Shown here: positions 5,725 through 9,282 of the stretch, in pieces
How the letters are laid out: each line of letters starts with the position of its first letter
Position numbering within the stretch: the first letter of the stretch is position 1
Origin: Roseovarius sp.
GTDB taxonomy: Bacteria > Pseudomonadota > Alphaproteobacteria > Rhodobacterales > Rhodobacteraceae
Length of the DNA stretch: 9,282 nt
Assembly: GCA_023260815.1 (NCBI GenBank)
Contig: JALQUE010000246.1
Coordinates: 1-9,282, forward strand
Reading direction: 5' to 3'
Program-made: the position numbers and the translations under genes
Notes under the pieces: model-generated
Databases searched by the model: none
What the model saw: the letters and a program-made list of their open reading frames with translations, nothing else
Told to the model about the DNA's origin: nothing

Positions 5725-7119
5725 ATGATTTTCGATTTCCTTGATCGCGACACCTTGTCCGAGCCGCTTTACCTGAGCCTTGCCGCCGCCATCGAGCGCG
5801 AGATTCGCGAGGGGCGCCTTCCTGCCGGGGCACAGCTGCCGACCCATCGCGCGGTCGCGGTGCACCTGGGCCTGAGCGTTCATACCGTCAGCAAGGCCTA
5901 TGACCGGCTGCGCCAGCACAATCTGATCGAAGGGCATGTCGGGCGTGGCACATTCGTTGTGGATCAGGCCATGCAGGATCGCCCGCCCTATGCCTTGAGG
6001 CCCGTGCAGCCGCAGGTCTGCGATCTGGCGCTGTCGCGGCCCTTGTTCGATGAGCGACACGATATCGCCATGCGCCGCACCCTGCGCGAGATGGCCGACA
6101 CGGCCGATCCCGCGACGATCCTGTCCTGTCGGCCCAATCAGGGCCAGCTTGACCATCGCGAAGCGGGGGTGCTTTGGTTGTCGGGTCTGGGTCTGGAAAC
6201 CGATGCGGACCGGGTCATCCTGACCAACGGTGTGACGCATGGCATGGCCGCGGCGCTGTCGGCGGTGACCGTGCCGGGGGATGTCGTGCTGGCGGATGCG
6301 GTGACGCATCACCTGGTGATCTCGCTGTGCCGGTATCTGGGGCTGACGTTGATCGGTGTGGCGGGGGACGGGCAGGGGATGCTGCCTGATGCGCTTGACC
6401 AAGCCTGTCGCGCCCATGGGCCAAGGGTCATTGTCACGCTGCCGACGCTGACCTTGCCGCAGGCGGGCGTCATGGATGCACAGCGGCGCGCCGAGATCGC
6501 CCGCCTTGCATCGGTGCATGATCTGGTGATCGTGGAAAACGACGCCTATGCGCCGATTTTGGCACGTGGTCCGGCACCGATCACGGCGCTGGCGCCCGAG
6601 CGCGCCATTTACCTGACGACCTTCACCAAGTGCACGGTGTCCGGTTTGCGGGCGGGCTACATGGTGGGGCCGGCGCATCTACAATCGGCGCTGCTGAGCC
6701 GCCTGCTGGTGTTTTCATGGGCCGCGACACCGCTTGTCTGCGAGATCGCCGCACGATGGGTCCGTGATGGCACCGCCGCCGAGCTGGCGCAGTGGCAGCG
6801 CGATCGGCTGGCCGAGCGGTTCGAGATCGTTCGCGCCGTTCTGGGGCCGCATGGGGTGCAGGGGCATCCCGGCGGGCTGCATTACTGGCTGCCGCTGCCA
6901 GAGGGGTGGAAGGCCCGGGATATTGTCCGGCTGGCGCGCGATCAGGATATCGCGCTGGCGCCCGCCGATCCGTTTCTGACGCAGCAGGCACCCGCAGTCG
7001 ATGCGGTCCGCATTTCGGTCGGTGGCGAGCCGGATGCCGTCCTGTTTCGAGGGGCGCTGGAGCGGCTTGCCGCCTTATTGAGCACCCGTCCCGAGGGGGG
7101 GCATCCTATGGCCTATTGA
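5725..7119 (+). CDS. MocR-type transcriptional regulator (GntR HTH + PLP aminotransferase fold)
   Basis: A 464-residue DNA-binding regulator. Residues about 12-79 are a GntR winged helix: LYLSLAAAIEREIREGRL, then LPTHRAVAVHLGLSVHTVS and a wing ending GHVGRGTFV. Residues about 100-455 are a fold-type I aminotransferase domain that senses a PLP-bound ligand in characterised MocR proteins. The PLP lysine is Lys302 (TTFTKCTVSGLRAG), the pyridine-nitrogen aspartate Asp273 (VIVENDAYAP), and the carboxylate-binding arginine Arg429 (VRISVGG). The usual NPT/NPxG segment reads TLTLPQAGV, so the Asn that normally contacts the PLP 3'-oxygen appears to be Leu245. The frame is open from 5503, but that stretch overlaps the preceding small gene and its terminator; the ATG at 5725 places the HTH as in relatives. 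Its ribosome site is weak, so a GTG at 5641 cannot be excluded. The adjacent TRAP genes are its likely target. Confidence 0.9.
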   Translation: MIFDFLDRDTLSEPLYLSLAAAIEREIREGRLPAGAQLPTHRAVAVHLGLSVHTVSKAYDRLRQHNLIEGHVGRGTFVVDQAMQDRPPYALRPVQPQVCDLALSRPLFDERHDIAMRRTLREMADTADPATILSCRPNQGQLDHREAGVLWLSGLGLETDADRVILTNGVTHGMAAALSAVTVPGDVVLADAVTHHLVISLCRYLGLTLIGVAGDGQGMLPDALDQACRAHGPRVIVTLPTLTLPQAGVMDAQRRAEIARLASVHDLVIVENDAYAPILARGPAPITALAPERAIYLTTFTKCTVSGLRAGYMVGPAHLQSALLSRLLVFSWAATPLVCEIAARWVRDGTAAELAQWQRDRLAERFEIVRAVLGPHGVQGHPGGLHYWLPLPEGWKARDIVRLARDQDIALAPADPFLTQQAPAVDAVRISVGGEPDAVLFRGALERLAALLSTRPEGGHPMAY

Positions 7120-7122
7120 AAA

Positions 7123-7158
7123 TGTACTGCTACAATTAATGGTTTGACATGCAGTACA
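7123..7158. promoter_or_regulatory. Candidate operator upstream of the TRAP genes
   Basis: TGTACTGC (7123-7130) and GCAGTACA (7151-7158) are a perfect 8 bp inverted repeat with 20 bp between the arms. TACAAT is repeated directly at 7131-7136 and 7155-7160. TTGACA boxes lie at 7144-7149 and 7174-7179, but neither has a good -10 element at normal spacing, which would fit an activator-dependent promoter. The site sits in the 87 bp gap between the MocR stop and dctP, so autogenous MocR control of the transporter is the simplest inference. Confidence 0.5.
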
Positions 7159-7206
7159 ATGCGCCCCACGCTTTTGACACATATGTTGAAATCAGGGAGC
7201 ATTGTA

Positions 7207-8226
7207 ATGGCGAAATACATGACGAAAACCGCAGTTTTTGCGACTGCCGCAAGTGTCATGGCCATGACCGCAAGCATGGCCAGCGCCGACACGTGGCGCT
7301 ATGCGTTCGAAGAGGCCATTGACGAGGTACAGGGCGTTTTCGCCCAGAAATTCAAGGAAGAGATCGAAGCCAACTCGGATCACACCGTGCAGCTTTTCCC
7401 TTATGGCACGCTTGGCGAATCCGCCGACACGATGGAACAGGCGCAGGCCGGTATCCTGCAATTCGTGGACCAGAGCCCGGGCTTTACCGGATCGTTGATC
7501 CCCGAGGCGCAGGTGTTCTTCGTGCCCTATCTGCTGCCGCAGGATACCGAGGAATTGGGCGAGTTCTTCCGCACCTCCAAGGCCATCAACGAAATGTTCC
7601 CCGAGCTTTACGCCGAACAGGGGCTTGAGCTTTTGGTGATGTTCCCCGAGGGCGAGGTCTGCATGACCACGCAGGAGCCGATCAGCGGCCCCGCCGATCT
7701 GAACGAAGTGAAGTTCCGGGTGATGACCAACCCGCTGCTTGTGGAAAGCTACAAAGCGTTCGGCGCAACACCCACGCCGCTACCCTGGGGCGAGGTCTAT
7801 GGCGCGCTGCAGACCGGCATCATCCAGGGTCAGGAAAACCCGATGTTCTTCATCGAGTCGACCAAGATGTACGAGGTGACCGAGGTCATCACCTGCGCGG
7901 GCCACAACAACTTCACCACCGCCGTGATGGCCAATCAGGATTTCTATGATGGTTTGTCCGAAGACGAGCAGCAGATGATCGACGATGCGATGGATGTCGC
8001 CTTCGAGCATATCATCGACTACCAGAAAGGGCTGCACGAGGAGAGCATCGAGAAGATCAAGGCGGCCAAGCCCGAGATGAAGGTCAATGTCCTGACCGAG
8101 GAAGAGCGGGTGCCCTTTGTCGAAGCGGCGGCCGATGTCGAAGCGACATTCCTCGAGATGACGGGCGAAAGCGGCGCGGCGATCCTTGAACAGATGAAAG
8201 CGGACCTTGACGCTGTGACCGACTGA
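7207..8226 (+). CDS. dctP: TRAP transporter substrate-binding protein, DctP family
   Basis: A 339-residue periplasmic receptor that hands an organic-acid-type ligand to a DctQM membrane complex. Residues 1-27 are a Sec signal peptide (lysines, hydrophobic core, likely cleavage after ASA before DTWRYAF). Hallmarks include FPYGTLGESADTMEQAQAG (64-82), the ligand-carboxylate arginine Arg171 in VKFRVMTNP, and the family signature WGEVYGALQTGIIQGQEN (194-211). Cys152 and Cys230 in the mature protein could form a disulfide. The start is the ATG at 7207, with GGGAG (7195-7199) seven bases upstream; the longer frame from 7144 would bury the signal peptide and cover the promoter region. It is first in a P-Q-M set. 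Ligand identity cannot be deduced; dctP here denotes family, not C4-dicarboxylate specificity. Confidence 0.93.
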   Translation: MAKYMTKTAVFATAASVMAMTASMASADTWRYAFEEAIDEVQGVFAQKFKEEIEANSDHTVQLFPYGTLGESADTMEQAQAGILQFVDQSPGFTGSLIPEAQVFFVPYLLPQDTEELGEFFRTSKAINEMFPELYAEQGLELLVMFPEGEVCMTTQEPISGPADLNEVKFRVMTNPLLVESYKAFGATPTPLPWGEVYGALQTGIIQGQENPMFFIESTKMYEVTEVITCAGHNNFTTAVMANQDFYDGLSEDEQQMIDDAMDVAFEHIIDYQKGLHEESIEKIKAAKPEMKVNVLTEEERVPFVEAAADVEATFLEMTGESGAAILEQMKADLDAVTD

Positions 8227-8236
8227 ACATGACTGA

Positions 8237-8274
8237 CGGCGGCTGCGGCAGGATCGCGGCCGCCGGATATTTTT
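8237..8274 (+). terminator. Intercistronic hairpin with T-tract between dctP and dctQ (attenuator-like)
   Basis: An 11 bp GC-rich stem (8237-8247 with 8255-8265, one G-U pair) encloses a 7-base loop and is followed, after a few bases, by TTTTT at 8270-8274. It lies 10 bases after the dctP stop. A partial terminator or mRNA-stabilising hairpin here would give more binding protein than membrane subunits, a common need in binding-protein transporters. Confidence 0.65.
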
Positions 8275-8302
8275 CCGAAAGTCATTTGAGGACGATACGG
8301 GG

Positions 8303-8920
8303 ATGAGCGAGTCTCAGACGCAGTCGCAGACAGATACAACTTCGGTGGATGATGCGACGCTTGGTGAATACCGGTCGACATTGCCGGGGATTCTTGGTGG
8401 CATCGACAACATGATCGCCAAGATCGAGGCGGTCTTGCTGGCGGTGGGGGTGCTGCTGATGGCGGCCAACACGATCGCCAATGTGGTGGGACGGTTCGTC
8501 TTTCAGAACAGCCTTTTCTTTTCCGAGGAACTGAACCGAATTCTGATCATCATGATCACCTTCGCCGGTATCAGCTATGCCGCGCGCCACGGGCGGCATA
8601 TCCGCATGTCGGCCATCTATGACGCCATGCCGCCCCGGATGCGCAAGCTTCTGATGATCGTGATCACTCTGGTGACTGCCGTGTTCATGTTCGGGCTGTG
8701 CTGGTATGCGTTCAATTACCTGATGACACAGGCAGGGCGCGGTCGTGTTCTGCCATCCTTGCAGATCCCTGTCTGGATCACGCTGGTCTGGGTGCCGGTG
8801 GGCTTTTTCATGACCGGGATGCAGTATCTGCTGACCGCCATCAAGAATATCCTTGAAAAGGACATCTATCTCTCGACCGCCGTTCTGGAAGGCTATGACG
8901 AAGACGAGATGGAGGTCTGA
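8303..8920 (+). CDS. dctQ: TRAP transporter small permease subunit, DctQ family
   Basis: A 205-residue inner-membrane protein with four predicted hydrophobic segments at about 42-64, 78-96, 114-138 and 156-182, the normal DctQ topology. The conserved block after helix one, SEELNRILIIMITFAGISYA (74-93) followed by ARHGRHIRM, is the DctQ signature. The first ~35 residues are a polar Ser/Gln/Thr-rich cytoplasmic extension and the C-terminus is acidic (EGYDEDEMEV). GAGGA about ten bases before the ATG supports the start. The gene lies 76 bp after dctP, across the attenuator-like hairpin, and only 3 bp before dctM. Confidence 0.93.
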   Translation: MSESQTQSQTDTTSVDDATLGEYRSTLPGILGGIDNMIAKIEAVLLAVGVLLMAANTIANVVGRFVFQNSLFFSEELNRILIIMITFAGISYAARHGRHIRMSAIYDAMPPRMRKLLMIVITLVTAVFMFGLCWYAFNYLMTQAGRGRVLPSLQIPVWITLVWVPVGFFMTGMQYLLTAIKNILEKDIYLSTAVLEGYDEDEMEV

Positions 8921-8923
8921 CAG

Positions 8924-9282
8924 ATGGCGCTGACGATTTTCTCGATCATGATCGTTCTGCTTTTGCTGGGCTTTCCCATGATGATCCCCCTGATCGTAGG
9001 GGCCTTTGTCGGGTTTTACACGCTCTTTGGTGGTCTGAACCAGCTTGAGACCATGATCCAGCAGATCATGGCCGGCATTCGGCCTGCATCGCTGATTGCC
9101 GTGCCGATGTTCATTTTCGCGGCCGACATCATGACGCGCGGCCAGTCTGCCAACCGGCTGATCGATCTTGTCATGGCTTTCGTGGGGCACTTGAAAGGCG
9201 GACTGGCGGTCTCCACGGCGGCGGCCTGCACGATGTTTGGCGCGGTGTCGGGATCCACCCAGGCGACGGTCGTGGCCATCGG
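8924..9282 (+). CDS. dctM: TRAP transporter large permease subunit, DctM family (5' part, cut by window end)
   Basis: The first 119 codons are present and remain open at the window edge. The ribosome site GGAGG (8911-8915) lies inside the last codons of dctQ, eight bases before the ATG, so the two membrane subunits are translationally linked. The start MALTIFSIMIVLLLLGFPMM is a hydrophobic first helix, PLIVGAFVGFYTLF is the second, and VPMFIFAADIMTRG (about 64-77) and GAVSGSTQATVVAIG (end) are DctM motifs; the latter is the GAxSGSxxATVxAIG signature of the large permease. The full family length is about 420-440 residues, so most of the gene lies outside. Confidence 0.93.
   Translation, partial: MALTIFSIMIVLLLLGFPMMIPLIVGAFVGFYTLFGGLNQLETMIQQIMAGIRPASLIAVPMFIFAADIMTRGQSANRLIDLVMAFVGHLKGGLAVSTAAACTMFGAVSGSTQATVVAI

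Noticed and set aside
5467..6678. A 403-codon open frame on the minus strand opposite the MocR gene
   Set aside because: It overlaps a well-supported gene and a terminator, has a low-complexity Arg/Gln/His composition and no recognisable domain.
8282..9190. A 302-codon open frame on the minus strand opposite dctQ and dctM
   Set aside because: Shadow of two clear TRAP subunit genes; His/Asp/Gln-rich composition without motifs.
1..9282. CRISPR arrays, insertion sequences, phage or defence genes
   Set aside because: No spaced direct repeats, transposase motifs, terminal inverted repeats or integration sites were found anywhere in the window.

Overview
The window looks like chromosome from a GC-rich alphaproteobacterium, most likely a marine Rhodobacterales (roseobacter-type) species. 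I infer this from the codon bias, the protein styles (SelD carrying a flavoprotein domain, a MocR regulator beside a DctP-type TRAP transporter) and the absence of mobile-element signatures. It is mostly ordinary transport and metabolism with a few unusual details.

Region 1 (about 1-3390) is selenium metabolism. After the tail of an unidentified upstream gene comes selD, a two-domain protein with an N-terminal FAD/NAD(P)H oxidoreductase-like half fused to selenide, water dikinase. It converges with selU/mnmH (tRNA 2-selenouridine synthase) on the opposite strand, and the two 3' ends overlap by 14 bp. SelD makes selenophosphate and SelU uses it to convert 2-thiouridine to 2-selenouridine at the tRNA wobble position. 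No selA, selB or selC is visible here.

Region 2 (3391-3977) is a long, relatively AT-rich intergenic region between the divergent selU and amt genes. It contains short repeats, dyads and a possible leader hairpin, but no gene I can support.

Region 3 (3978-5605) is an ammonium transporter operon. The Amt/Mep/Rh channel gene is followed after 18 bp by a well-translated 56-codon ORF for a single-span membrane protein, then by a strong rho-independent terminator. The usual PII gene glnK is not adjacent.

Region 4 (5725 to the end) is a MocR-type regulator (GntR helix-turn-helix plus PLP aminotransferase fold) followed by a DctP-dctQ-dctM TRAP transporter set, with dctM cut off by the window edge. 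An inverted repeat lies between the regulator and dctP, and an attenuator-like hairpin lies between dctP and dctQ. The regulator probably controls the transporter. The transported substrate cannot be read from the sequence.

The best candidates for something little described are the small membrane protein paired with Amt, the MocR protein lacking the usual PLP-contacting Asn, and the repeat-rich selU-amt intergenic region.
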